Part shown: in pieces, positions 10,796 to 23,955 of the stretch
How the letters are laid out: the number at the start of each line of letters is the position of its first letter
Numbering within the stretch: the stretch's first letter is position 1
Source: Ceratodon purpureus
Lineage: Eukaryota; Streptophyta; Bryopsida; Pseudoditrichales; Ditrichaceae
Direction: 5' to 3'
Assembly: GCA_014871385.1 (NCBI GenBank)
Contig: CM026433.1
Span: 9,675,433-9,739,432 of the forward strand
DNA: 64,000 nt
The notes under the pieces: generated by a model
The model's input: only the letters and a program-made list of their open reading frames with translations
What the model was told of the DNA's origin: nothing
The model's database searches: none
Translations under genes and position numbers: made by a program

Positions 10796-13700
10796 ATGCA
10801 TGCAATCTAGCAGGATTGTATTCTATGTCAGTCTGACCCGTTTTGTCAACCTCGACTAATTTGAGGTGCTCAGACCACAGTCTTGAAGAGGCCTGGGTTT
10901 AGACCATCAATAGTGATCTTCGTGAATGCTACTTCACTGATTATTTGCAGATTTTCCAAGTAAAAGATCTGCTGATATACTACCCCAAACTAAGTTTTAC
11001 TACTTCAGGCTCCACGATGCGGTGGTTCAGACTGAAGCGATATGACGCAGTTTTGAGGTATTTTCAACATTTGATGTTCCTTGTTCTGTATCTCCATCGT
11101 ATTTTAGTAGACTTGCATCCACAGACCTAGGTCTAGAATTTAGGACTATAGTTGAATTTGCATTACCTTTACAATCCTATTTTTTAGTTTGAACTTCAAA
11201 ATCTTATGGAACCATTTGTATTTGCCAAGTAATTATCAACTTCATGATGACAAGTTCTCGATATGTTTAGCATCAGTTGGCTTGGGGTTGTGAAGATTTG
11301 TTTATGCGGGCAGTAGGGACTTTAGAAACTTGCTTGAAAAGCATTTTGATCAATTGCACTTACAACCAGTGCTGTATTTCTATTGCCAGGATATGGAGGA
11401 GAGCTTGCCCTGCAGCGTGCTGAACCTGAGGATGTAGAACTGCATATTATTTGTATCATATCGTCGTCCCATTATTCTTGATGTAATTAGCTATATCAGA
11501 TACGATACATTGGTTGAAACAGGTTCCAATCCATTAGAATGAAATTAGAATTCCTTGCTGATTTTATACACATGTGGTCTATTGATCACCCATCCAATCA
11601 AGAATACTGAATTTACATTGGAGATTCCCTCTGTCATTATTCTGAGTTTTCATTGCCTAATGGCAAATCATTGTAACCCAATTGTGTGTTCAAACAAGGA
11701 CTACTTCAAAACGATGGAGGCATTGAATTTATTTGTTTAGTGAAGTAAGTTACAGTGTCTGTTGCCCTTTTTCCTCGTTTCTTACAACTGAAATTATCTT
11801 AATTCATGGTATATCATTCAAATTCGTTTAGTTTCATCTTGATTTGTAAGGCTACTTTACTACGAGTGCCTTCTTTTTGGTTCTCTGTTTTCTAATTTCT
11901 AGTAGGATAAGGGGTCCATTTGAAGCAAAATGAAGAACAGAAAAGTTGGCAAACTCTTCCATGTTTATGGTAATAAGAATTCTAATGATACACAATAGAG
12001 CTCTTTTATTTCTGACACCTCTCAATATGGTAAATTACAAGTATAAATAAGTACTGATTGCTGACGATTTTTTTAGAAAGCATATGTTTATATGGTAATT
12101 TAGATTAGAAATATCATTTAACAATACATGCTTATAAATTTCATGTTATGTTTGAATTGTTTTGATAGGTTTTAACTTCCAAAATAACATAGTTTTTAAT
12201 CTATATTGATAACCACAAATTTATTATATATGTAGGCCAATATTAACTGATTATTATGCGTATTAAAATATAAAATTAAATATTAATTTTATAAGAAAAA
12301 CAGATTAAATATGTTAAAATATGTTGAATAATTATGATTAAAATAGCAGTGTATAAGATGGATAAACATGGACATGTTGATAAAAAACCATATCTTTAAA
12401 ATCATTTTTTGTATAGAATTTAATAGAAAAAATAAATTTGAGGGCTTGATTTTAATATAATTTTTTACAAAATGAATGTTTTTGCTTTTATATGATTTCG
12501 TAAATTCATCCAAAACAGGTTCATATTCGATTACTAGAAATATCATTTCATTTTCATTCAATATAAATGATCAGATTATATATGAAGGTGAGTTAATTAA
12601 GGTGATTCAAGACATATTATACATATACAAAGTTCAAAAATCAACCATTACAATCTTCCGTGTACTGAATTTTATCCAGTCAATTTTACAGCTCTAAATT
12701 TTTTGATTGGAATTTTTCAAATGAAATAATAAGATATCATTATAATAGAAGTAATTACTGATCTCTCTATAATAAGCAACGACTTTAAGTTATTCATATT
12801 ACAAAAAAAACTTGGTGTCTAAATTCAAACTTCAATTTAAAGTGTAATATCACCAAAATTCATTATTGGCAATTGTAAAAGTTTTGAAACTTTATTGTGT
12901 GATTTCATGGTATGTTCATATTCATCAATTTACATGGAAAAATAAAGAATTTAACTTTTTAGAAAAAAATCATTCTAACTTTGTAACAAAATATTTTTCG
13001 ATATTTGTACTCATAAACATAAAAAAATTCTTCCATTGCAAATAATCTATGCTTTCTATTGGATTATATTGTTAAATGCTCTCATCCATTCAATTTAATT
13101 AAAAGAATTCACATAGAATTTGGATAGTGAAATAATATCTTAAATATTTTTTAATATTTTACAACAACTTTTTTGAAATTTAATATCAAAAATTTGAAAT
13201 TGTACGCACCAATAGATCATATTTTATGAAGATATAGATGATTTAATATTGATTTTATTATTTGACTAAAATAACTATAAAAGTATAAAACAATGTCTAA
13301 ACAAGCAATTCATTTGATACAAAAAGTCTAATACAATCAAAAATATTAGACAAGAAAATGTTTTATCAAAAATGTCAAATGACTATTCAAAATATAATCA
13401 TTTCAATAATTCCACTTTGTTAGTTTTTGGAAAATTTACACATGAGATGAATCTTGACTTCAATCATTTGGACCAAATCACTCACTTTAAAAATGAAAAT
13501 TTCAAGTGGATATAAATTTTGAATGACTTGGAGAATTTCAACTTTCATAAATATCACTATTTTGTATGAAGAAGCTCATTTAGATGACAAATTCTTATAT
13601 ATTTTGTTAACCATCAAGATGTAGCCTATAATTGAAACTTGAAATATTTATACATAAATCTTGATGATTATTTAATTACCTTTAAAAAATACTATCAAAA

Positions 13701-13888
13701 TATAACCTCTCATTTCCATCCTAATAAAAAACAAATTATAACTTATTTATCATTCTATTTGACTCTAAAATATCTTGTATACATGGAACATTATTCTACA
13801 TAGTCCATCAAAATTGATGTTTTGCACGACATATCTTTGAATGGTACAAATAAGTTGAGTTGATTTCTAATATTGTTACATCTACTTT
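10796..13888. other. Gene-free, increasingly AT-rich intergenic DNA
   Basis: The first few hundred bases are probably PEX16 3' untranslated region. From about 11990 base composition shifts to very AT-rich, with long A/T runs and no frame above about 90 codons. I found no inverted termini, tandem array or RNA gene in it. Confidence 0.5.
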
Positions 13889-15806
13889 TTATGACGAACA
13901 TACTTCAGACGTCAACGGTGCTTTGTCCAACTCTAAATCTGCTTCTCGCTGAGAAGCTCGAAGCTTACCACACCAAGAATCAAACGCTTCACTCAAATCC
14001 GGCCATGCTTTGCGACATTTCAAGCATGCCCCAATCCAAATTTTAAATATTGTTTCTTGATCTATCATTGGAAGCGTTTCCACAACTGCACCGAGACCTA
14101 TTTCAAGGTTTCGTTGCAATTCATTATCCTTTCCAAAATTATCATCACCATCATTGCCTAATTTGGCAATGACAGGTAACCAAATTGACACAAGACCTAA
14201 CCGTACGGACCGCGGTGCAACAACTTCGCCTTTTTGAAGTGCTTGCAACATACGAACCAGTATTTGAAACAATGTTTCAGTGAAAGGATTTTGATACATT
14301 CTTGATACCATCAATTGAGCAAGCTCTTGCTCTTCTGAAAATATTTTTATTGACATGTCTGCAATTTGAAGAGCAAACAATTCATCCAGTAGCCATCTTA
14401 ATGCTGAACAAGCCAATGTTACCTGAAAATTGGGAGTAATTTGTTAAAATATTTGTCAAGTGAATTCATGATTTCATATTCCTTTGACCCACAAAATAAG
14501 ATGTTTTTGTCCATGTATGTGTATGACACAGATGTGTATATTGTGTACGTTTGATAGAAATGTTTTTATTTAACCTAATGGAACTCTCAATTTTGAAAAA
14601 TTTATATTAAATTTTTATAAAGGAATTATTATATTATCAAATGACATGGAAAGCTTTTAAATCAAAAATAGAGCATGAATGAAAGAGAATGAATTTGTGT
14701 GAGTTCAAATGATTTGAAAAGTTAAATTTGTCATTTATATAAATTTCAATTCAATCATATATGTATTTGCAACAAGAGGTTTAGAAACTAATTACTTGAT
14801 GAGCATTCCATGAGAAAAAATTGGAAAATTTCCGCAATTGAATTTTCAATTGACCTAAATTTCCTTGAAATTCTTTTAGCAGTGCAACTTCATTCACTCC
14901 CGCAAAAACAGGGGATGCTGAAGGGTGAACATTTGCAAGAAGTACACGCTCGGTAATGTCACGTGCTTTTGAAGGTGCACCATTTGTAACTAGCGCTAAA
15001 AGCTCTCCAAGTACATCTTTCATTACATCAACAGATTTTCCCATGGCTCCATCTTCGGGTGTGCACAACCTAGCTGCCAAATCTGGAGATGATTGCAAGT
15101 GCAAACTTGCAATACAACCGCGGATTGCTGCCTCATTTTCAAGTGTCCATGGCATTGCTTCCAAGTACCGCATGCATGCATTAACACAATCATGGAAGAG
15201 TAACTCGGCTGCGACTTCCAAAATTCCCAATGCATCTTGCACATCATTAAATGCTGTATGTTTTATTCGATCAGGAACATATAATAATTGAATACATCTT
15301 ACATAAGTACTTGGATTCACACACTTGTCTAATGTGATTTCAAGTGGTCCATTATGGTCACCTGATGTTGCCCATCTTTCACTTAAGCGAGTTTCAAAAA
15401 ATTCACTCCTTCTCAATGCTCTTGAATGTAATAGAAGAGGTGGTAAAGGTAGACCTTCGACTGGTTTCAACACTAATATAACATCCGCGCTTCCTTCATC
15501 ACCATAGCGAGGCAAAGTCCCTTGTCCAGTTGCCATAGCTTCTAGAGATCGGCGTGGCAAATATGGAGCTGCACTCCACCTTGCTAAACGTGGTCGCTTT
15601 CGCGGTGGTCGCGATATACCACGGGTACGTAAGCCCGCGGCACCACTACCATGTGGCCCTTGCATACATGTTGACGATGTTCCGGGCCACATCCCATGAC
15701 CGTGGTGGTGATGCATGACTCCGGGCGGAGATGGCTCAGGTGGTAGAATTGGAATGGGTAATGGAATACTTGCAGCTTGAACTCGACCATAGCCACAAGC
15801 ATGCAT
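13889..15806 (-). CDS. BTB/POZ domain protein (At1g63850-like)
   Basis: Two predicted exons, 15806-14796 and 14422-13889, joined in phase 0 (AHQ then VTLACSALRWLL), give about 514 residues. The N-terminus is a low-complexity segment with HHHHGHG and a basic RPPRKRPRLAR stretch that could be a nuclear signal. The BTB fold starts near GSADVILVLKP (about residue 105) and includes LLLHSRALRRSEFFETRLSE. Next come YVRCIQLLYVP, LGILEVAAELLFHDCVNACM and the RYLEAMPWTLENE block. The C-terminal half is an alpha-helical NPH3-like region (LACSALRWLLDELFALQIAD). This architecture is that of plant BTB proteins such as At1g63850, thought to be substrate adaptors for cullin-3 ubiquitin ligases. The substrate is unknown. 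Both flanks and its intron are very AT-rich compared with the exons. Confidence 0.85.
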
Positions 15807-17593
15807 TGGTTGAAAATTCCACCTTTGTTTTAATTCAATTCACAGCCTTGTTCTTTTCAAACTTTCTTAACATTGATAATCTAAATTGTGTGTTTTCAAA
15901 ACTACATTTATTTTTTGAAATATTTCTATATTCAATAAATACAAATCAACCCAAATCATTCTTTTAAATAGGTTTTATCATTACAAGCTAAATTGTTTAT
16001 CATATGTATAGCCAATATCGTTGAACAAATTTGAACAAAGTAAATTTTGGCCGTTGAATCGCATGTTTATTCAAAATAATACATATCAAACATTTAATTT
16101 TTTTAAAGATATGAATTTGATAATTGTATTTTTTCTCAAAAGGAAATTCTTTACATTGAATTGAGTAGCTTGAGCCTTGAGTGATAAGTAAATTTAAATA
16201 AAATTGCTTAAATTCTTTTCATTAACATTTAGATCTTGTATACATTATTATTGCTACTACAACAAAAGCTGATAATGCGTAAGGAAAATGGAAATTGTCC
16301 ATTTAGCGAAGAATTTCAAATAACCATGTTAATATGTGAAGGAAGAACCTTCCTTTAGATAGATCATGAAGAACATATTGTTGTCCCCTCTTTGTAATTG
16401 CTTTTGTTAAAAGCTCGGTAAGAAGCAAACCTTCTGATTGCATAAAGAGAGCCAGCTTGAATGGTCAAGGGATAAAAGTTTATTTAAAATCATTGACAAA
16501 TGCGCATCTAACAACAACAATTATTGAGATAAAAACTTAAAAGTCTTTTAGGGCTAATGAGAAATGAAATCATAGTGATGAAGAAGACACTCATAAGACA
16601 CATTAGCACATGGCCAGTGAGGTGCATAAATTGAAAAGACACCATTTCCACGAAAAGCCACCTCATCACATTAACCTATTAGAATATAACACTTGTAATA
16701 TGCATTGGTTACAATTAATTCTTAAATTCATAATATCTAACATTAGAATTTAAAAGTCGTCTATTTAAGAGTTTTATCAATTAAAAATCATAATTTAAAT
16801 AAATAAATAAATGTGATTCAGCAATAAATTTCGGTTCAATTTTTCAACTCATTAGTTTCTTTCTATATCCAGCTCAGTTTGAGTAAAAATTTATATCAGT
16901 AACAAAGTGTTATTTAATTTTACTGAAACACAAGTATTAAAAGGATAATTCATAGAAGGGATATGACGTAATGCAGTTTTTTTAGGATATGAAAGCATAT
17001 CCACAAGTTGTCACACTAATAGACCTCAAAAATTTCTTAAATTATTTTTAGCATCCAACATAATTCACAAATTAATGTCTTTAATTTAATATATGTTTTT
17101 TTTTGTTTCAAGAATTAATCAAAATAAACTAGGTGATATAAATAATAAAACAACCTCATTCTATTACAATCAGTAAGACAATTTGGAGAGTGCAGCCCTC
17201 TAAAAACTTATATATCAATTTTTAATTTTATATCTATTTTCAAATTTACTCAAGTTTATTTATTTTAAAACATTTATGTAATTTATTTTTTTGTTATTTT
17301 ATTTATTTTTCAAATTAAAGTTTTCATTAACTAAATGAGATATATAAAATACGTATTATAATTTTCTCATTTAAAGCATATTATTTGAAAGTACATTTTG
17401 CCACAAAGAGTAAGTATAACAGCTTCATATTCAGCAAAAAGAAAAACTTGGAAAATAAAATAATATTTTAACAGTAGAATATTTTTAAAATTTACATTTA
17501 CTATCAATATTAGAAATTTGAGAAGAACTTTGATGTTATTTCTTTATTAGTTTGTACATAACTTTGTGAATTCTTGTCATAGCCAAGTTTAAA
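15807..17593. other. AT-rich intergenic DNA between two minus-strand genes
   Basis: About 1.8 kb separating the BTB gene from the 3' end of the kinase-like gene. It must hold the promoter of the BTB gene and the terminator of the upstream gene, but no specific motif stands out. No supported ORF. Confidence 0.5.
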
Positions 17594-20500
17594 TCACACA
17601 ATAAAAGCAGGCCCACTTTTTAAAATAACTTGAAAATAATTTACCACTTGGTCTCGTCTATTTAATATCCTATCGATCTCTTCACCAGATAAATGAGAGC
17701 CAAGTTTTTCTTGTAAAAGTGATATATCTAAGCCCCTAAGCGCAGCTAAAGTTTGATGCGAGACTTTCTGCATCATTCATTCAAAAACATTGTTGGTGAT
17801 TTTAGAATAAACAAAATTTACTTATAACTTTAAGGTCTATCTTTAAAAATATAAGAAATTTAAAATTATTTTAATTTATTTTCAAATTATATAAATAATA
17901 TAAATTTTCCTCAAATATGTAATAATTTCACAATGTATTATTTTAGTCTTTTAAATGTATTGTGTTTATTTGGAAAGAAAGTGTTAATGTCAATGACTAT
18001 TACATTCACAATATTATTGAACCAAATATCATTACTCAATTCACTCTCACTTCCAAATATTAGAATAGTTGATTATTTTTAAATCATACAAATTGATTAA
18101 TTTTTGTAAATAGTATTGAAGTTTAAATCAATACAACAATTAGCATGCAAAAGATTATATTACTTGAACACCCCTTGAGTTGCTTTTAGGATTCCACATT
18201 GGATGTAACTTTCCATTTGCAATACCATGAGGATGATCTAAAATCATTGGACGCCGTCTACCATGTCGTACCCAATGTAGACCTTCCATAAAATATCTTC
18301 TTTCTCGCGGAGCAGATCCCACAAGTGCATCTAAAATATGGACATTACTTACAAAATACACAGATGATTCTGCGCCCCATTCCTGCGCAAATAAATAAAC
18401 ATCACAAATTTTACTTTATTAATTAATTTCAAGAAATCATTCTTCAAATGTTTTAAGATTCACATAAAACAAATTTATGTTTGTTTTTTTAATCTCAACA
18501 CATATTATATACTTCAGTACTGATAACAAGCGTACACATATTTTTATTATATTCATTTTCAAAACTATTCAGACCATTTGTCATGCAATCGGTCATTGAG
18601 AGCTCGTAAGGTGATTCTTTGACAAAATTCGCAACATGCAAATAAACTTGCAACTTGCCAAGTTTCTCAAACCAAACTCAAGATGTATATGAACATCACG
18701 TGTACACAAAAAATTCAATAAGCAATAACCAAAAGTTCAATACCTGAGGGCCCAAACGAGTCAATGTCCGGACATCTGGTACAAAATGAATGAGAGTTCC
18801 CAAGGCAAAACATTTTCCACCAACTTGCACATCTCGCCGCATTACAGCTGGGGGAACCATATCTGTCTCTAACAATAATCCTATCTGCATCATGCAACCA
18901 AATGGAGCCACATGATTCTAAAATGTAGCAATCTCCAAGAAAAATTATAAGTTAATTTCATTTCTGCACATATCATTCTCACCTGAGTCACCTCCCACAG
19001 AAACGTACAGGGAAACACTAGAGTTACTTGTAAAGGTATTCAATATTTGATTTAGATATCATGAGTTTCCATTAAAACTTAATTTTATCTGTTCACTCTA
19101 AATAATTAATAGATATAGAAAATCTAATGGTCTCTTCACACTAGATGTGTAAAAGTTAGGTGGTCTCTAAACTCAATATAAATCGGTTTTCAAGAATGTA
19201 ATAACAAAAAGAAACTATTTTTTCTTGAGTTTAGAGACCACCAAGCTCTAATAAAACCGAACATAGTAAGAATATCATATCCTTCCGTGCCTCTCAATTA
19301 TTTGGAGTAAAAGTAACCAAACAAAAAAACAAAAAAAGCTCATGTATCTTTTAAAATTCAAGGTGACTTTCAGGATAACTTGCACCATGACAAACCAAAT
19401 GTTCAATAGGCATTAAAATACAATAATAATTAATGTCAAGATTGCTGGTCTCCAACCTGATAAGCAACCCATTCAGGAGAAGCAAAAGAGTAACGGTGAT
19501 TATCTCCCGGAATGTAAGGCTTGAAGATGGCATGCGACACAGACCCATCCTGGTTGAGCAGCCTCACAACATACACCGGCCGAAACGGAGTAGCACCATA
19601 GCCCTTCTTCACCTGTCAAACCATATTCGTTATTTCGAGACAATTTTCCACTTTTCATACTTTCCCCCTATAATTTCAGCAATTATTTTGAGAAAATTCA
19701 TACATTTTCTAGACTTTCTATTTATAAATTATCCTCAAGCCAAGGATAACCTTCCTATATATAATCAAAAAGACAATTACAAATACAGAATCAATCAAGA
19801 AATCAATGAAAAATCTAAAATCAAGCATTAAATCGCCATTAGCGACTACAAAAAGTCTCAAAATATCGAATCCTGTCATACCTCGAACGCCTCCGTAATC
19901 TCACCACTCAACAACTGCTCCACGATACAACTATGCTGGACCTCATCCTCTGTCTGCGCTGCAGATTTCAACGTCGCAACTCTGGAGATAGTCCCCTTGG
20001 AACAAGTTGAAAAGACGTTGCTTGCTTTGGCCTCCAGGGATGTGCACACACAGGAGAGAGCTCTGGCTGCAAGGATGATGGCCTTCTCCTTCATGTGCTC
20101 ACCTTGCTCCGACATGTCGCCTCGAACTGTGGCGACTAGTGTGACCACTCCTGTGTTTGTGTCTTTGTTGAATTTGACGGTGGATCTTGTGCATGTGACT
20201 GCGTCGTGGTGTTGTTGTGTACTGTGTTGTTGTGATGAGTCTAGTGATGCTGTTTCTTGGTTGTTTTGTGATGGTTCGTGCAAGCCTTGCCCGCCCATCA
20301 TGTGAGTCGGCGTTTCGTAGTATATGTTGCTTTGTGGTCGGTGTCCGTTTAGTGCCTCGGTTGGTCTTTCTTGACCTGGAGAGAAGAATGAGGAATCTAG
20401 TAAGTCGATTCATGGACAGTAGTAGAGTCCTCTTCTTGGTGATTTGAATGAATGCCAGGGGTAAATGTTGAAGCAGATTTAAGAATTGAAAGGAGGGTTG

Positions 20501-21107
20501 TCATGGAGATTGACGTACCATCTTCACATGTCCTGTGTGAGCTCTCAGACGGAGCATTTGAGCCTTCAGGTGACCGTGTCTTCACTCGGAGAAGGATGTG
20601 TCTCAACTTCTCTATGGAAGCTTTTGCACGGCGCTCAATCTTCTCAAGGTTCAATGAAGTATCCTCGGAATCCTCTTGTCGTTCACTGGGAGAGGTAGAC
20701 CTGTCAGACTCTGGAGCAAATGTTGGCATTTCGTCGAGTCCGAATTTTGAATCTTCAGTTTTGAAGTTTTTAGTTGCAGTTAGAAAGTTGTGCCATCCAG
20801 AGCTTTGGTCATTGTATTTGTCCTTACAAGTTTCAGAACTTGCAGGGCTTGTGACGTTGCTTGCCCTGGCCCTTGCCCTTTGGGCATAGGACAGAGCCTT
20901 GAGAGGCGCAGCAGCTTGGAGAAGTGAACTGGAGAGTGCAAGGGAGGAGGATACGGGTATGCCGGGCGGCTGAAAGTTCTGGTTCTGGTCGAAGTGTGAT
21001 GAAACAACATAAGAGGACGTGGGATTTACAGAGAGATTGAACAAGGCATGTTGTGGATTCAACAGCATCGTCATACTAATACTCTGAACTCTCACTGTGG
21101 GACGCAC
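17594..21107 (-). CDS. FAM20/four-jointed-like kinase-fold protein, possibly a pseudokinase
   Basis: Six predicted exons: 21107-20519, 20375-19882, 19612-19457, 18884-18744, 18382-18164 and 17767-17594; all phases agree, giving about 590 residues. The N-terminal 200 residues are Ser/Ala rich and could include a targeting peptide. From exon 3 the order is VYVVRLLNQDGSVSHAIFKP, then SPEWVAYQ, LLLETDMVPPAVMRRD, FALGTLIHFVPD, ILDALVGS, PMILDHPHGI and a C-terminal helix ending ILNRRDQVVNYF. This resembles the FKP, E-A-F, VPP, fold-start, metal-binding Asp and C-tail elements of FAM20/four-jointed kinases. The catalytic DRH motif expected after LVGS is absent (APRERRYF instead), so activity is doubtful. 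The family call is inference from motif order, not an alignment. Intron 2 is a MITE (19613-19881). Confidence 0.5.
19613..19881 (-). mobile_element. MITE forming intron 2 of the kinase-like gene
   Basis: The whole 269-bp intron is one inverted-repeat element. On the plus strand the left end reads CCATATTCGTTATTTCGAGA and the right end, reverse complemented, reads GGATTCGATATTTTGAGACT. It shares the termini and the internal TTATCC...CAAGGATAA motif (about 19726-19748) with the element at 2964-3212. Splice sites sit at the very ends: donor GAG|GTATGACAGG and acceptor GGTTTGACAG|GTG on the gene strand. The two flanks form an 11-bp near-direct repeat GGTWTGACAGG, which looks like a target duplication. 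Confidence 0.7.
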
Positions 21108-22919
21108 ACCGCCACAGTTCCACTGAGTTCATTCCCAGCGAAACTGCTTGCTAACGACGCTCACCCCAACTCATGACTTGAGATCATATCAAAAGAGCAC
21201 ATCCTTCAATTTAGTGAAAATTCCATCATCCTCTTGACGACATTTTTCTTCTGCAAAGAACACAAGCGAATTTCATATTGCAATCAGTACCATTCAAATA
21301 GGTTCTTTGAACATATTTAAGAAAACATATGAACTCAGTAGTTTCTCTCTTGTATACATAAGATATTACTCTTCACTGTATGTAAAACCTAACCGAGTGC
21401 GATCAAGTGGACACTTACCAAAATTCTGCCGAGCTGATCCATCCTTGTCAACACCATCGACAATTTACCATGACGCGTTAAATTATATAGCGTCATGGCA
21501 TTTCCTTGAACACCACCCTGGAGACAGTGAATACATAGCGAGAGAGTTACTATTGAATATCAAATCAACCAACTATCAAAATGAGAGACAATTCTCAGTA
21601 TTGCATGAAACAGGACAGAATTGCTGCAAGGTCCCTCAGCTGTGATTCCATCCTTCCACTCTCACCATATAAAATGGACATTCTCAAATTGCTTCTCATC
21701 AGAACCACAACTTAAGCACACTAGCAACTCCATTTGCATACAATGTACTAAAATAATTGCAGTTACATCATTTAGCACGACAAGCGAATTTACAGTAACT
21801 TTGATAAATGCCTACAAATGTGCACATTGTGAGAATTCTACGTCCAAAAACTGGAGATTATGATTTATCCGCAACCATACCAGAGTCCCGGGAAGCGTGT
21901 CTGAAGGTGTCGAACTGGGACCGCGGTGCAATAACTGGTTTACAAGAAACACTCCTATAAACACACCGCAGTTTATTGGAGCCGAATTTTCCAAAACGTG
22001 GATACATCCTACAAAACAACAACACCAATCCTAAGTACCCACAGTTTCTATCACAATTTGACCCATCTGCAAATCCTACCGACCATTCCCACACGAACCG
22101 CTTGCAAATCACAGGAAATGACAGACATTTAATTCCATCAACACCTCCCTCAAACCCTAAATTCTGCACAACATACCCAACAGGAAACTCTCAAACTAAT
22201 CCGCTGCTCCAGACGGTTTCCAAAACAACAGAACTTGCACTCCTTACATACAAAACACAGGCCCAAAACACAACATAGATCAAAACCAAAAATTATAGAT
22301 TCAATTATATTCAGAAATCAATCAATCAACACTGATCATGTTCACGTACCTGGGTGATGCCCATGCAATTAAAAAATATTCATAACCTCTTGGCTCCAAA
22401 GTACACGTAAGATCTTGTCTTCAAAGAGAAAGATGGCAACAGTGAAATTATACTCTCAACACTCAATCATGAGGGGGAAAAGAAAAGATCATATCAAACA
22501 GAATAGTGTTGTTGATAGAAATATATTTGTTTTTATTTTTTATTTTTCTGATTGATTTCATAATTCCCATGCAGTGGCGGCTGGAATTTGATTACTGCAT
22601 GGGGCGGTGATTGATGGTTTTGGATGAGATTAAGTCTTGGTGGATGATTTGTTTTGTGTGGGGCGTGATTTTGGGGGGTTTGGTCCGGATTATTGGGTTG
22701 GGAATGATGGCAAATTGGCAATGAAGGTGAGGTGGGAACCCTAATTGGGGATGGTGGTGAAGGTATGGTAAGGCAAGGCCAGCAGAACGTTCATGTGCAG
22801 TGGACTGGGGGTACTACAATATTCCCAACTACCTTTAGTAACGTGTCATGTGTACCTGTGACCGTGACTTCTCCTGTTTGGTCCGGACCTAAGACCAAAG
22901 GAAGACAAATTGTGGTTGT
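21108..22919. other. 5' region of the kinase-like gene, no separate gene seen
   Basis: About 1.8 kb upstream of the predicted start codon. Likely promoter, 5' leader and possibly leader introns of the minus-strand gene. Short frames on both strands (for example 21858-22169 minus) show no family features. At 22500-22720 a purine-rich, G-rich plus strand is present. Confidence 0.4.
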
Positions 22920-23110
22920 TTTAAACCGGTAGTCCCGCACTCACTCCCAAGGTTACCTCAACATTTCTACATTGAGAGTCAAGTAATTTTGACTACTTCT
23001 TTGATTCCCAGAGAGCTTTGAGAGAGGTGGAGAGACTAACAGTATTAGGGTTCTAAATGGTGCAGAGTGTGTCCCCGCTTTATATACCTGGAAACCCGGT
23101 TTAATGGGGT
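22920..23110 (-). repeat. Dispersed promoter-like repeat, copy 2 (TATA box on minus strand)
   Basis: Diverged partner of 7110-7320. On the minus strand it has GGTATATAAAGCGGGG (TATA at about 23077-23087), CACTCTGCACCATTTAGAAC, CTCCACCTCTCTC, GGGAATCA and GGTAACCTTGG in the same order and spacing. It lies upstream of the kinase-like gene and on the same strand, so it could have been co-opted as a promoter, though it is 1.8 kb from the start codon. Confidence 0.6.
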
Positions 23111-23955
23111 TGGAGTGAATGAAGTGTCCATTAGTATGCTTTCTTGTATCATTCTCTGTTGGATAAAGATCCACAAAACATGATTCGGAATTTCGGATTC
23201 TTTTGGAAAAATGAAGACATTGTAGAATTTATCATGCACATAAGTGGAGAGCTAGCACAAGAGATGGTATAAAGATTTGTCAAATTAGGCTACATAAATC
23301 CCTTGAGGACAATTGTCCTGAAACTAGTTTTTTGATATCTTCTAGAGATTCCTATGATATAAATTTAAATGTATATTCTGAAAACGTATTTCATATAAAG
23401 ACGTTCCAGACCTTTGCAAAAGATAGTAGTATTCCGTCACACTGAATATTGGAAATAATACATATGCTGAATAAAGAAGTTTCTCTACATGAAACTGGAC
23501 TCATAGACTTTAGCAACAATTCACAAATTCCAACAAGCTCGGTAAAACGCCTCCAGAGTCCAGTAAATGTAATCAAAATTAAAGTCCCAGTTTCAGTTGC
23601 CAGCGATTCCAAGTGACCCGAATTGCAGTCCCTGTTTCAGGTTGCACCAACCGGGATCAAATGTAGAGCTACTCAATCACCCAATTGTTATCCTCTTGGG
23701 CCAAATTGGCATTATATGCTCTACATAGAATACTGCACGGAACCACAAATTGCCAATTTTTTTAATTGCAAGTTTAGAGCTGAATTTTGTAGTTCCAACT
23801 GTATTTAATGCATATTATTCCACTGAATCTACAGTTTAAATTCTATCAACACTCCTGTTTGGGAGAAAAAGAAACAGCGTCCTTCAATCTTTCAATCTTT
23901 CCAGTGTTGTTCACACTTAAATAGGTACACCATCGATTCCCAGCAAACTGATCAG
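23111..23955. other. Intergenic DNA, nothing recognised
   Basis: No supported ORF, RNA gene or repeat unit apart from distant similarity of its last 100 bp to 28200-28320, consistent with an older shared ancestry of the two flanks of the duplication. Confidence 0.4.
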
